Assembly (NCBI RefSeq): GCF_001006305.1
Contig: NZ_LBHJ01000002.1
Coordinates: 310,001-374,000, forward strand
Direction: 5' to 3'
Length of the DNA stretch: 64,000 nt
Source: Silvibacterium bohemicum
Lineage (GTDB): Bacteria > Acidobacteriota > Terriglobia > Terriglobales > Acidobacteriaceae
The notes below the pieces were generated by a model, which did no database searches, was not told the origin of the DNA, and saw only the letters and a program-made list of their open reading frames with translations. The stretch's first letter is position 1. Each line of letters begins with the position of its first letter. Below, piece by piece: positions 8,393-16,127 of this stretch. Position numbers and translations under genes: made by a program.

Positions 8393-9664
8393 TCAGGAAA
8401 AGCGCGTACGCTTCCATAGCAGCCAGCCACTCGATCCCAGCAGCGCCAGCACTGCGATCATTAGAATAACGATCCACCGGCCGTTCATCTCCAATGGGGG
8501 ACGGTGCGCGCCTATCGCGAGCCAGGCGAAGACGCCGACTCCGATGGCCACGATCAGCCAGTCCCACCAGGCCTTCTTATCTGCGCCGACTTCGTGCCCG
8601 ATGCCTGCCTGCGCTGCTACGGCCTGGTTGTAGTCCAGACCGTAGCGGTCGCATTCGCGGGCGATGGCCTCGTTCACGGAAAGATGTTCCTTGCGCGCCG
8701 CCGCGGCACTGCCGATGGCAATGGCTCCCGCGATCATCAGCAGCGAGCTGGCTACAATCACCACGCGATTGTGATCGCTCACCTCGCGCAGCTCGCCGAA
8801 GACCAGCGCGCCCCAGGCCAATCCCCATAGCTGGTTGGTATTCGAAAGCGGGATGCCTCGGCCGATGCCGATGTACTTCGTCGCATACTGCTGGAACATG
8901 TCGCCGATGACCCAGCAGAAGCCTCCGAGAAAGAGCCAGAAGACTTCGGGACGTAGCAAATGCAGTTGTGTCGCAATCGACGCGCCTTCGACGTGGATCG
9001 TCGCCGCCAGAACGGCCATCGTGCCGAGTTCGCCCATGGTGAAGACTGTTACGAACGACAGCGGATTCATCCCGCTCAGATAGGCTTTGCGGTAGGGCAG
9101 ATACATCGTCCCCCACAGCAGGCTTGCGCCCAACGCCGCAGCGACACCGGCGGCGCCATGCGCCGAGCTTCCCGTCGAAGGATGGACTGATGCGAGGCCC
9201 AGGGTGATGGTCGCGGCCACAACGGCGATGCCTCCGCCCACGACTTTGATCCAGGTTACGGCTCCTGCCCCGCGCAGCTCGCGGAAGAGCAGGCATCCCC
9301 AGAGAAGTCCCACCAGCGAGTTGGTGTTCCAGAGAGGGAAGGCGATGGAGAGGCCGACGTTCTTGATGGCGAAGACGGTGAGGGTGTTCGCCACAGCCCA
9401 CAATGCTCCGGCGAGAATACCCCAGACGATGAGGTGCGATTTAGTCAGCAGGTCGGCGAAGACGTAGCGTGTGCCCTTCATCAGCGTCGGCAGAGTCCAG
9501 CGCGCGGTAAACACGCCGGCCACCATGCAGAGCGAAATCACGATGGGCGAGTAGCCCGCGTCCACCAGCTTGGTGGGGGCCTCGGCAGAGCCCAGCCATG
9601 CGCCGGCCGCAATGCCGCATGCTACTCCGAGACCATGCATCGAACGGGATTTTTGTTCAGGCAT
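8393..9664 (-). CDS. RhaT/GRP-type sugar permease
   Basis: A 423-residue inner-membrane protein of the drug/metabolite transporter superfamily, closest in pattern to the L-rhamnose/proton symporter and the GRP glucose/ribose porters. About ten hydrophobic helices are visible, with the paired small-residue motifs of the family: GLSIAFPLWNTNSLVGLLWG around residues 105-124 and the later echo GIGRGIPLSNTNQLWGLAWG around 270-290, an internal duplication. The last 90 residues are atypical: a charged cytoplasmic loop (ARKEHLSVNEAIARECDR) and two extra helices. The start is placed at the ATG at 9664; a GTG at 9670 is possible. A 38-codon membrane ORF ends 10 bp upstream on the same strand. Substrate not readable from sequence. 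Confidence 0.82.
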   Translation of the reverse strand: MPEQKSRSMHGLGVACGIAAGAWLGSAEAPTKLVDAGYSPIVISLCMVAGVFTARWTLPTLMKGTRYVFADLLTKSHLIVWGILAGALWAVANTLTVFAIKNVGLSIAFPLWNTNSLVGLLWGCLLFRELRGAGAVTWIKVVGGGIAVVAATITLGLASVHPSTGSSAHGAAGVAAALGASLLWGTMYLPYRKAYLSGMNPLSFVTVFTMGELGTMAVLAATIHVEGASIATQLHLLRPEVFWLFLGGFCWVIGDMFQQYATKYIGIGRGIPLSNTNQLWGLAWGALVFGELREVSDHNRVVIVASSLLMIAGAIAIGSAAAARKEHLSVNEAIARECDRYGLDYNQAVAAQAGIGHEVGADKKAWWDWLIVAIGVGVFAWLAIGAHRPPLEMNGRWIVILMIAVLALLGSSGWLLWKRTRFS

Positions 9665-9674
9665 GTTCACCGGT

Positions 9675-9791
9675 TCAGGCCAGATGGATCAGCAGCGCCA
9701 CGCCCAGCAACAGCACGACAACGGGGATCCAGAAATGGCTGTCGGTGAGGATCGCAATCAACGTCTCCGACTTCAAGAGCCCAGACTTCAT
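9675..9791 (-). CDS. 38-residue single-pass membrane protein (small ORF)
   Basis: A short open frame read directly from the minus strand: MKSGLLKSETLIAILTDSHF, then a continuous hydrophobic helix WIPVVVLLLGVALLIHLA up to the stop codon. It ends 10 bp before the ATG of the sugar permease, so the two would be co-transcribed and probably co-translated. The composition (basic N-terminus, one membrane helix, no frame interruptions) is typical of small transporter-associated proteins. The ribosome binding site is weak, and an in-frame GTG 10 codons upstream could be the start. Function unknown; an accessory subunit of the permease is inferred from position only. Confidence 0.5.
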   Translation of the reverse strand: MKSGLLKSETLIAILTDSHFWIPVVVLLLGVALLIHLA

Positions 9792-9866
9792 GCCGGCATT
9801 TGCCCCAATCACGAACTTTAGAATCTCTGCGAGTCTACGCTACAGGTGGCAGTTCCGACGAGAATG

Positions 9867-10733
9867 CTACTTCTTGATCTTGGACACTGCGGCATCGGGG
9901 TTGAAGGCGTCGGGCGGTAGCGCGACGTTGTAGGCGGCCTTGTAGACATAGCGCTGGCTGTTGGCATCGCCATTATGGAAGCGGGTGATGCTGTACGGAG
10001 TCGGGATGCCGTCGATGGTGTGGTAATCATCGTACTCTTCGCGCTCTTCGTTTTTGTCTTTGTAGATTGGGTCGCGCCATTGAAAGGTCCGGCTGCGGGG
10101 CAGGTGGGTCTCGGCATCGATCTGGATGGTGATCGAATCGTTCGACGGAGAGATCAATGTCACCTGGTCGGTGAGGTGCCGCTCGGAGAGCGTTTGCCCT
10201 TCGGAGATAAGGATCGTATTCGGATCTTTCAACCAGGTGCGCACAGCGACGTCGATGGTATGAGCCTTCCGCCGCAGGGAGTCGTCGCAGATTTCCTTGG
10301 GAAGAGCTTTTTTGCCCTTGTAAGTTATCTCCCAGCAGTCCTGGCCGATAAAGATCTCGACGTCGTCATGCTTCTTGCCCAGCTCGACGCGTTCTTCGCC
10401 GGTGGGAGTTCGCCACTGATGAAAGTCGCTGATCGCTCCGGTGGGCTTGCCTTGGTAGAACCCCGACACGCGACCTTCGATATAGACATTCTGCAGGGCG
10501 AGCCATCGCGGACCGCCGAGAGCCTGCACCATGGCGTCCAGTATCGCGCGCGCCTTTTGCGCATTCGCCGCGGCAGCGGGATCGGCAGCAGCCTGATCGG
10601 ACGGCGGCTGGCCTGGCGATTGTGCCCATGCCGCAACGCCGCAGGACAATACGCCAATACCACCCGGCAATATCCGAATACCGCCTGACAACATTCCCAG
10701 AAGAGAAACAGCCAAGAGAGAGAGCTTTTTCAT
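9867..10733 (-). CDS. secreted outer-membrane-associated protein of unknown function
   Basis: A 288-residue exported protein. The start (MKKLSLLAVSLLGML) begins a long signal region with a Gly/Ile-rich core ending near AAWAQ (residue 38). The mature part contains ARAILDAMVQALGGPRWLAL at about 58-77, an alpha motif typical of acidobacterial secreted proteins with a LolA/LppX-like fold. Repeated strand patterns follow (YIEGRVSGFYQGKPTG; TQWRD-type strands near 230). The ATG overlaps the stop of the upstream SDR gene by 4 bp (TCAT on the plus strand), so translation is coupled to it. No catalytic residues recognised; lipid or lipoprotein handling is a guess. Confidence 0.75.
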   Translation of the reverse strand: MKKLSLLAVSLLGMLSGGIRILPGGIGVLSCGVAAWAQSPGQPPSDQAAADPAAAANAQKARAILDAMVQALGGPRWLALQNVYIEGRVSGFYQGKPTGAISDFHQWRTPTGEERVELGKKHDDVEIFIGQDCWEITYKGKKALPKEICDDSLRRKAHTIDVAVRTWLKDPNTILISEGQTLSERHLTDQVTLISPSNDSITIQIDAETHLPRSRTFQWRDPIYKDKNEEREEYDDYHTIDGIPTPYSITRFHNGDANSQRYVYKAAYNVALPPDAFNPDAAVSKIKK

Positions 10734-11521
10734 CCGACCAGCACCGCGCCTCCATTGACATTGACGATCTCGCCGCTCATGAAACCCGCATAGGGGGTGC
10801 AGAGAAACAAGATCGGACCCGCGATTTCCATCGGACGGCCCACCCGGCCTAAAGGAATCCCGGAGAAGATCCAATCCCGTGTGGGCGGATCGGCGAGCGC
10901 CGGCGCCGACATATCGGTCTCCACCCAGCCTGGAGCGACGCAGTTCACATAAATGCCATCCCGGGCCAGTTCGCTCGACAGGCTCTTGGTCAGGCTGATG
11001 AGCGCGCCCTTGCTGACGGCGTAATCCGCGTGCTTGGCCTCGCCGCGCTGGCCTGCAGTCGAGCTGACATAGACGATGTATCCGGCGGCATCTTCGGGGC
11101 GCCGATCTTGCAGTTTCATCTGGGCCACGGCCGCCTGAGTGAGCCCGAAGACACTGTCGAGATTGATGGCCAGCGTCTGCCGCCACTGTTCTTCCGACAT
11201 CTCCGCGATGGGAGCGTCGTGCGAGGGCCAGATGCCGTGGTTCACCACCAGCACATCGATGCGTCCATAGGCGTTGACTGTCCGCCGCACCAGCGACCTG
11301 CCCTGGGCGGGAGTGCTGAGCTCCTGCTCTATTGCGAGACAGAGGCCGCGGCCGCCGGTCTCCTCGGCAAGCTCCTCGGCGGTGTCTTTCGCACTGCGAT
11401 AGTTGAAGAGGACGCGCGCTCCGGCGTCACGAAACAGGCGAACGGTAGCCGCGCCGATCCCGCGCGAGCCGCCGGTGATGAGCGCCACCTTTCCTTCCAG
11501 GGATAATGAAACTCCAGCCAT
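10730..11521 (-). CDS. short-chain dehydrogenase/reductase (FabG-like)
   Basis: A 263-residue classical SDR. The NAD(P)-binding motif TGGSRGIG is at about 14-21, the structural NHG at about 94-96, a catalytic Ser in VYVSSTAG at about 150-156, and the YAVSK catalytic Tyr/Lys near 168-172. The C-terminus, with FMSGEIVNVNGG, is the standard SDR end. It would interconvert a hydroxyl and a keto group; the substrate is not evident. FabG-type 3-oxoacyl reductase is one option, but no fatty-acid genes are adjacent. It overlaps the secreted-protein gene downstream by 4 bp, forming a two-gene operon. Confidence 0.92.
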   Translation of the reverse strand: MAGVSLSLEGKVALITGGSRGIGAATVRLFRDAGARVLFNYRSAKDTAEELAEETGGRGLCLAIEQELSTPAQGRSLVRRTVNAYGRIDVLVVNHGIWPSHDAPIAEMSEEQWRQTLAINLDSVFGLTQAAVAQMKLQDRRPEDAAGYIVYVSSTAGQRGEAKHADYAVSKGALISLTKSLSSELARDGIYVNCVAPGWVETDMSAPALADPPTRDWIFSGIPLGRVGRPMEIAGPILFLCTPYAGFMSGEIVNVNGGAVLVG

Positions 11522-11583
11522 GCCTCGACGCTAAACCAGCGTTGAAACTCGCGCAAGCGGGGTTTTTCTTTCAGCGGTGATGC

Positions 11584-11742
11584 CTAGTTCGAACTTGGCG
11601 GCGAAGCGGATGGGGGTGGGACGCGTATTTGCGGTTGAGAGTTGGAGAGAGTCGCGACAAGAAAATATACACACAGCAGCACGGCTGCCACTCCGACCAG
11701 ATAGAGAAGAACGCTCTTGGCGGTGAAGGGCGGAAATTGCAT
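11584..11742 (-). CDS. small single-pass membrane protein of unknown function
   Basis: A 52-residue protein: ten leading residues (MQFPPFTAKS), one membrane helix (VLLYLVGVAAVLLCVYFLVA), then a Pro/Ser-rich tail outside or in the periplasm. It sits 62 bp upstream of the SDR gene on the same strand and may be the first gene of that operon. A longer version starting at the ATG at 11838 (84 residues) is open, but its extra N-terminus is not obviously protein-like. No good ribosome binding site is seen for either start. Confidence 0.45.
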   Translation of the reverse strand: MQFPPFTAKSVLLYLVGVAAVLLCVYFLVATLSNSQPQIRVPPPSASPPSSN

Positions 11743-11916
11743 GGAAGCTAGGATGCGGCGATCGATTCTCGCGCATAGGCGGCGTTGCGAAATCTCACGA
11801 AATGCGCCTTCGAAGACGATAATCTCCGGTCTATTCATGGGCAAAGTCAGGCCTTCGCATGATGGCTGAAGCGAGGACCTTCACGCTCAAGCGCTGCTTT
11901 ACAATTGGGGCGACAG

Positions 11917-13530
11917 GTGACAACCATCCAGACACCAACAGGCTCTACTTCCCGACCGACTGTCCGTGACTTCTGCATCATCCTGCTGGTATACGTTGCA
12001 GCCTTTGCGATCGTTGCCGGATTTCCGCACATGCAGCCGGGCTTCTCGCTCGACGACTCATGGATTCACCAGGTTGTCTCCCGCAACTTTGCGCAAGATG
12101 GCTCTCTGGGATTCGTTCCCGGCAAGCGGTCCTCTGGTTCGACCAGCCTGTTGCTGACTCTGCTGCTCGCGGTGAAGTGGAAGCTGTTCCCGGCGTTGAG
12201 CCCGGTCGTCTACTCGGCGTGGTTGAGCGGAACGCTGCTGGTGGCGACAGGCTGGGGATTGATCGGGATGGCGCGCGCCGACGGTCTTTCGGAGACAGCA
12301 TGCTGGATCTGGGCACTGACTCCGGCGCTCGACGGCAATTATCTCTGGCTCGGCACCATCGGCATGGAGCACGTCCTGTTCGTGACCTTGTCGGTGTGGG
12401 CGATTTACCTGTGGTTCCGCAGCAGCGCGCGCTCGGCGATCTTCTGCGCGCTATGCCTCGGAGCATTGACGTTGACCCGTCCGGAAGGGCTAGTGCTGGC
12501 GGTTCTCATCCTGGCCAGCAGTCGCTGGGCGAGGCGAGGGAAGCGAGACGTTCTGCCGGTAGTAATTGCCGTGGCGGGGTGCAGCCTGATTTCTCTCATC
12601 GTGAACTTCGTCACCTCCCATTCCTGGCTACCCGCGACCTATGCGGGCCGGAAGCTGCTGTATTGGGGAGTGGATCGGGTGCCTCTATGGGCTCACGTTC
12701 GCTTCTTCTCTTATTTGCTCTCCAATCTTTTTCAGCCGTGGCCGGTGCTGAAGGCCGCGATGACCGACACTCTGAACTTCTCGGTTTCCGGAATCTTCCT
12801 GGCGGTGATGCTCTTCGGCGTGTGGACCCTGGTGGGCAACAGACGCATGCGCGCCGTTCTTCTCGTCGTCTGGTGCGTCGTGCACATTGGGATTTACGAC
12901 GTCATGCTGCCTTCGCGGGCTCACGGCGGCCGATACCTGCCTCTGCTTCTGCTGCTCAGCCTTCCACTGCTGTTTTTGGGCATCTACGCGATCGTCAATC
13001 GTGCCGGTACGCGGCTGAGTTCGCCGGTGAATCAATGGCTTCCGGCGGGAGCGATGATTGTCATCATTGCTCTGGCGGGATGGTTTTCGCTACGGCAATG
13101 GAGGGTGGTTACGGATGCCTGCGTGCGTCATATCGAAGGCACGCATGGCCAGATAGGAAAGCTGATCCTGAATACTCTGCCGCCGGGCACTCCGGTGGGA
13201 TCCTTCGATATCGGGCGAATCGGCTATGTCGACGCGGATAATCTCGTCGATCTCAGCGGCCTAAGCGATACCGCATTTATTCCCTATCTGCGCAACCGGA
13301 GGATGCTTGAGTATCTCTACGCTCATCACATCCGCTACTTCGTCTGGCCGAGCCTCGAGGATGGGCAGTCGGCAATCCCTTACTTCCTGGATACGAATTC
13401 TCCCGAAGGCCGAAAGCTCAAGGTGGTAGCGCTCGTCTGCACGCCACACGACCAATGGAAGCGCGGTTTCACAGCTACGGGCAACGCCGCGACCTGCCAG
13501 ACGCTGTACCAGCTTCCGGCTGCAGATTGA
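11917..13530 (+). CDS. GT-C type integral membrane glycosyltransferase-like protein
   Basis: About 537 residues with ten or more predicted membrane helices. It shows the hallmark of GT-C glycosyltransferases: an acidic pair in the first periplasmic loop after helix 1 (FSLDDSWIHQVVSRNF, about residues 45-60). Such enzymes take a sugar from a polyprenyl-phosphate donor and act in the periplasm. A repeated helix-loop pattern runs to about residue 410, followed by a soluble domain containing FDIGRIGYVDADNLVDLSGL, a motif shared with acidobacterial and chloroflexal relatives. The GTG at 11917 is preferred over a TTG at 11905 because GGGG lies six bases before it. Donor and acceptor are unknown. 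Confidence 0.75.
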   Translation: MTTIQTPTGSTSRPTVRDFCIILLVYVAAFAIVAGFPHMQPGFSLDDSWIHQVVSRNFAQDGSLGFVPGKRSSGSTSLLLTLLLAVKWKLFPALSPVVYSAWLSGTLLVATGWGLIGMARADGLSETACWIWALTPALDGNYLWLGTIGMEHVLFVTLSVWAIYLWFRSSARSAIFCALCLGALTLTRPEGLVLAVLILASSRWARRGKRDVLPVVIAVAGCSLISLIVNFVTSHSWLPATYAGRKLLYWGVDRVPLWAHVRFFSYLLSNLFQPWPVLKAAMTDTLNFSVSGIFLAVMLFGVWTLVGNRRMRAVLLVVWCVVHIGIYDVMLPSRAHGGRYLPLLLLLSLPLLFLGIYAIVNRAGTRLSSPVNQWLPAGAMIVIIALAGWFSLRQWRVVTDACVRHIEGTHGQIGKLILNTLPPGTPVGSFDIGRIGYVDADNLVDLSGLSDTAFIPYLRNRRMLEYLYAHHIRYFVWPSLEDGQSAIPYFLDTNSPEGRKLKVVALVCTPHDQWKRGFTATGNAATCQTLYQLPAAD

Positions 13531-13550
13531 TTTGTGGGGTGGGGGAGAGA

Positions 13551-13627
13551 TGGTGCGCCCGAGAAGATTCGAACTTCTGACCTACAGCTTCGGAGGCTGC
13601 CGCTCTATCCAGCTGAGCTACGGGCGC
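13551..13627 (-). tRNA. tRNA-Arg (anticodon CCG, reads CGG)
   Basis: A complete 77-nt cloverleaf on the minus strand: acceptor GCGCCCG/CGGGCGC, D-stem GCTC/GAGC, anticodon stem GCAGC/GCTGT with loop CTCCGAA, T-arm AGAAG-TTCGAAT-CTTCT, discriminator A and an encoded CCA. The 7-nt anticodon loop places CCG at positions 34-36. The CGG codon is used often here, as expected for a high-GC genome. Confidence 0.97.
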
Positions 13628-13684
13628 ATGCGTTTAGGATACTACGGCAGTCGCCGGGAAGATAAGCCTTCTCTTTAGAGTTGC

Positions 13685-13754
13685 CAGTCTTCAGTCGTTA
13701 GTCCCCAGTTTTCAGGCCTTGGCAGTTGCTGACGACTGGGGACCGGTGACAGAC
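13685..13754. repeat. heptanucleotide repeat array 1
   Basis: Seven-base degenerate units in register: CAGTCTT, CAGTCGT, TAGTCCC, CAGTTTT, CAGGCCT, then weaker copies to 13754. The two ends also contain an AGTCCCCAGT / ACTGGGGAC inverted pair. It fills the gap between tRNA-Arg and the 3' end of ndk. It resembles the short tandemly repeated repetitive (STRR) heptamers described in filamentous cyanobacteria. Confidence 0.6.
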
Positions 13755-13759
13755 AACTA

Positions 13760-14176
13760 TTACGCGAGCTCGTATCCGGCGAAGAAGTAGCCGATTTCGA
13801 ACTTGGCGGTGTCCTCGGCGTCGGAGCCGTGGATGGCGTTCTCTTCGATCGATCCGGCGAACTTCTTGCGGATGGTGCCCTCTTCGGCGTTGGCCGGGTT
13901 GGTGGCGCCCATGAGCTTGCGCAGATCGGCGATGGCGTTTTCCTTCTCGAGCACGAGCGGGAAGATCGGCCCCGAGGACATGAAGCTGGTGAGCGAGTCG
14001 AAGAAGGGGCGTTCCTTGTGGACGTAGTAGAAGCCCTCGGCCTGGCTTTTGGAGATGGACAGCTTTTTGATGGCGATGATCTTGAAGCCGGCCTTCTCGA
14101 TCTCAGCGAGGATGGCGGCGGTGTAGCCCTTGCGGACTGCGTCTGGCTTGATGATGCTGAAGGTGCGTTGGGACAC
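13760..14176 (-). CDS. ndk: nucleoside diphosphate kinase
   Basis: A 138-residue enzyme that balances NTP and dNTP pools by moving the gamma phosphate of ATP to other nucleoside diphosphates through a phosphohistidine. The active-site His is in NAIHGSDA (about residues 113-120), and the N-terminal IIKPDAV and the KERPFF motif are canonical. Length equals the bacterial norm. It is transcribed alone on the minus strand; a heptamer repeat array begins 5 bp past its stop. Confidence 0.98.
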   Translation of the reverse strand: MSQRTFSIIKPDAVRKGYTAAILAEIEKAGFKIIAIKKLSISKSQAEGFYYVHKERPFFDSLTSFMSSGPIFPLVLEKENAIADLRKLMGATNPANAEEGTIRKKFAGSIEENAIHGSDAEDTAKFEIGYFFAGYELA

Positions 14177-14239
14177 CTGGTGATTCTCCTTAGATTTTGA
14201 AGCGCTGCTTCCAGTGTATTGCAGGCGGCTGAGAGGTCT

Positions 14240-14620
14240 CTACCAGATGGCTCTCGGATAGTGCTGCCGGATCTCTTCGTCCGCGGAGATGAGTATCGCA
14301 AGGCCGTTGGCCTTGGCCTGGGCAACGATGGTCCGGTCGAACGGGTCGCGCGTCCATTTTTCGTCAAGGGCTGCTTCCGCGACGGAGGGAAAGCTCAGAT
14401 CGCAGACGATCAGGCCGATCTCTTGAGACAGTTTGCGCAGAACATCGCGGGCGCCGAGACGAACCCGGCCTATTTCATGCAGGTATTCGAGCTCGATCAG
14501 CACCATGGGCGAGATGAGGAGGTCGGCTGATTGCAGAACATCATGAGCTGCGGAAGAGATGCGTTTAAGATTGCCCTGGCCCAGCCTCAGAACCACATTC
14601 GTATCCAGATAAGCGATCAC
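14240..14620 (-). CDS. PIN-domain toxin (VapC family)
   Basis: A 126-residue PIN-domain ribonuclease, the toxin of a type II toxin-antitoxin pair. The acidic metal-binding residues are present: Asp in MIAYLDTNVVLRL (D6), Glu in LISPMVLIELEYL (about E43), Asp in RDPFDRTIVAQAK (about D94), and a last acidic position in ISADEEIR. It starts within the last codons of the antitoxin gene (4-bp overlap, 14617-14620), so translation is coupled. Target RNA unknown; VapC relatives cut tRNA or rRNA loops. Confidence 0.93.
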   Translation of the reverse strand: MIAYLDTNVVLRLGQGNLKRISSAAHDVLQSADLLISPMVLIELEYLHEIGRVRLGARDVLRKLSQEIGLIVCDLSFPSVAEAALDEKWTRDPFDRTIVAQAKANGLAILISADEEIRQHYPRAIW

Positions 14621-14865
14621 AGCTCGTCCCAGTCACGCTCCCAGGCTCGGGTCATCTCTTCGAGCAGCTTGGAGTCGTCTACCGATTCGTCGATCAACAA
14701 GTTGAGTGGCACGATCCGGTCGAGGCGGCTGGGGGGTGGGTCTTCCGGCGCGATACGGAAACGGCGACCCTTGTACATCACCCAGACTTGCTTGCCTTCC
14801 ATGGCCTGGTTGACCATCTCGAAGAGATTCTTCCGAAGCTGGGTGATCGAGATCTCCACGATCAT
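14617..14865 (-). CDS. Phd/YefM-type antitoxin
   Basis: An 82-residue antitoxin. The N-terminus MIVEISITQLRKNLFEMVNQ has the Phd/YefM pattern of a beta strand then helix used for DNA binding, followed by GKQVWVMYKGRRFRIAPED. The acidic C-terminus (DSKLLEEMTRAWERDWDEL end) would neutralise the PIN toxin. The ATG at 14865 is chosen: a TACGAT -10 box ends 7 nt before it, implying a leaderless message. ATGs at 14874 and 14896 are alternatives. A large inverted repeat (14860-14904) covers this start and fits autorepression. Confidence 0.85.
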   Translation of the reverse strand: MIVEISITQLRKNLFEMVNQAMEGKQVWVMYKGRRFRIAPEDPPPSRLDRIVPLNLLIDESVDDSKLLEEMTRAWERDWDEL

Positions 14866-14904
14866 AGTGTACATCGTATTTGGTTTTTGATGTACATTGT
14901 GATC
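14860..14904 (-). promoter_or_regulatory. toxin-antitoxin operator
   Basis: Two 16-bp arms, 14860-14875 and 14889-14904, match as an inverted repeat at 14 of 16 positions (GATCAYARTGTACATC), with a 13-bp spacer. Each arm contains the sub-palindrome TGTACA. The repeat overlaps the -10 box and start codon of the antitoxin, as expected for conditional cooperativity by the antitoxin-toxin complex. Confidence 0.7.
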
Positions 14905-14985
14905 GACGCTCGAAGCATTACTTCCGCGTCTAGCCATCAGCGATTTCGGAACTGTGATGTGCTCAAACGCAAGGGATTCTGGACG

Positions 14986-15163
14986 ATGAGTTCTGCGGCG
15001 AAGACAATTGTCGATTCATTTCGCGAAGTTGTGCCGGACCTGCTTGTGCCGAACTCAAGGCGATGCGGACCCAATGCGGTTGCGTGACGAGAACACGCAG
15101 CAATCGATCAAGCACCTCTCCGAGAAGCTAGATTCCGCTATCGATATTCGCGAATGGGGCTAA
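14986..15163 (+). pseudogene. decayed small coiled-coil protein gene
   Basis: Reading begins at an ATG behind AAGGGA: MSSAAKTIVDSFREVVPDLL then VP. A base is then lost and the sense continues one frame over as ELKAMRTQ, shifts again, and continues as MRLRDENTQQSIKHLSEKLD to IREWG and a stop. Assembled, this is a short amphipathic protein of a type I associate with toxin-antitoxin loci in Acidobacteriota (recollection). Two frameshifts make a functional product unlikely. It lies next to the toxin-antitoxin pair on the opposite strand. Confidence 0.55.
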
Positions 15164-15194
15164 GCGCGTATGCGCGCCAGTAAGCCATCGCATA

Positions 15195-15236
15195 AAAAGT
15201 AAACGGGCCGCGCCAAAGCGCAGCCCGTTTACTTTT
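15195..15236 (-). terminator. Rho-independent terminator of sucCD
   Basis: Perfect 14-base outer arms (15195-15208 and 15223-15236) plus an inner GCGC pairing and a short CAAA loop, ending in TTTTT on the minus strand. It starts 16 bp beyond the sucD stop. The A-rich/T-rich flanks make it potentially bidirectional. Confidence 0.85.
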
Positions 15237-15251
15237 GCAGATGAAGCAGGC

Positions 15252-16127
15252 TTAAGCTTTACCAATCGCCCTTGCGAGTGTTTCGCCGATGGCTGCCGGG
15301 CTTTCGACGACGTGAATCCCCGCGGCGGTCAGGGCCTTCATCTTTTCGGCTGCGGTGCCCTGGCCTCCGGAGATGATGGCTCCAGCGTGGCCCATGCGTC
15401 GGCCTGGAGGCGCGGTCTGTCCCGCGATGAAGCCGACGACCGGCTTCTTCACATGCTGCTTCACGTACTCGGCGGCAGCTTCTTCCGCTGTTCCGCCGAT
15501 TTCGCCGATGAGGATGATGGCCTCGGTCTCGGGGTCCTCATTGAGCAACTTGAGCGCGTCGATATGCGTGGTTCCGATAATCGGATCGCCGCCGATGCCG
15601 ATCGCCGTCGACTGGCCGATGCCGCGCTGGGTGAGCTGGTAGACGGCCTCGTAGGTAAGGGTTCCCGAGCGGGAGACGATGCCTACGGAGCCTTCTTTGT
15701 GGATACGGCCGGGCATGATGCCGATCTTGGCCTTGCCGGGCGAGATGACGCCGGGGCAGTTGGGGCCGATGAGGCGCGAGCTTGAGCTCTTGAGCACGCT
15801 CCAGACCTTGACCATGTCATTGATCGGAATGCCCTCGGTGATGCAGATGATGAGCGGGAGCTTGGCTTCGTTGGCTTCGAGGATGGCGTCGGCCGCGAAC
15901 GGTGGCGGCACGAAGATGACGGTGGCATTGGCTCCGGTCTTCTCGACGGCCTCTTCGACGGTATCGAATACCGGCCAGCCTTCGTGAGTAGTTCCACCTT
16001 TGCCCGGAGTCACGCCACCGACGACTTTGGTGCCGTACTCGGCGCAGCCCTTGGCATGAAAGGTGCCTTCCTTGCCGGTGATGCCCTGGACGATGAGGCG
16101 AGTTTCCTTATTGACGAGAACTGCCAT
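15252..16127 (-). CDS. sucD: succinyl-CoA synthetase, alpha subunit
   Basis: A 291-residue alpha subunit: CoA-binding Rossmann domain at residues 5-100 ([20 protein letters not shown]) and a CoA-ligase domain at 150-290. The phosphorylated His lies in [12 protein letters not shown] near residue 248. With the beta subunit it converts succinyl-CoA to succinate with nucleotide triphosphate formation in the TCA cycle. The start codon follows the sucC stop with no gap (TAA then ATG), so the two are translated together. Terminator at 15195-15236. Confidence 0.98.
   Translation of the reverse strand: MAVLVNKETRLIVQGITGKEGTFHAKGCAEYGTKVVGGVTPGKGGTTHEGWPVFDTVEEAVEKTGANATVIFVPPPFAADAILEANEAKLPLIICITEGIPINDMVKVWSVLKSSSSRLIGPNCPGVISPGKAKIGIMPGRIHKEGSVGIVSRSGTLTYEAVYQLTQRGIGQSTAIGIGGDPIIGTTHIDALKLLNEDPETEAIILIGEIGGTAEEAAAEYVKQHVKKPVVGFIAGQTAPPGRRMGHAGAIISGGQGTAAEKMKALTAAGIHVVESPAAIGETLARAIGKA

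Noticed and set aside
12060-13241. A 393-codon alternative frame within the GT-C membrane protein gene
   Set aside because: The product lacks hydrophobic helices and is Gly/Arg-biased; the overlapping frame encodes a coherent membrane protein.
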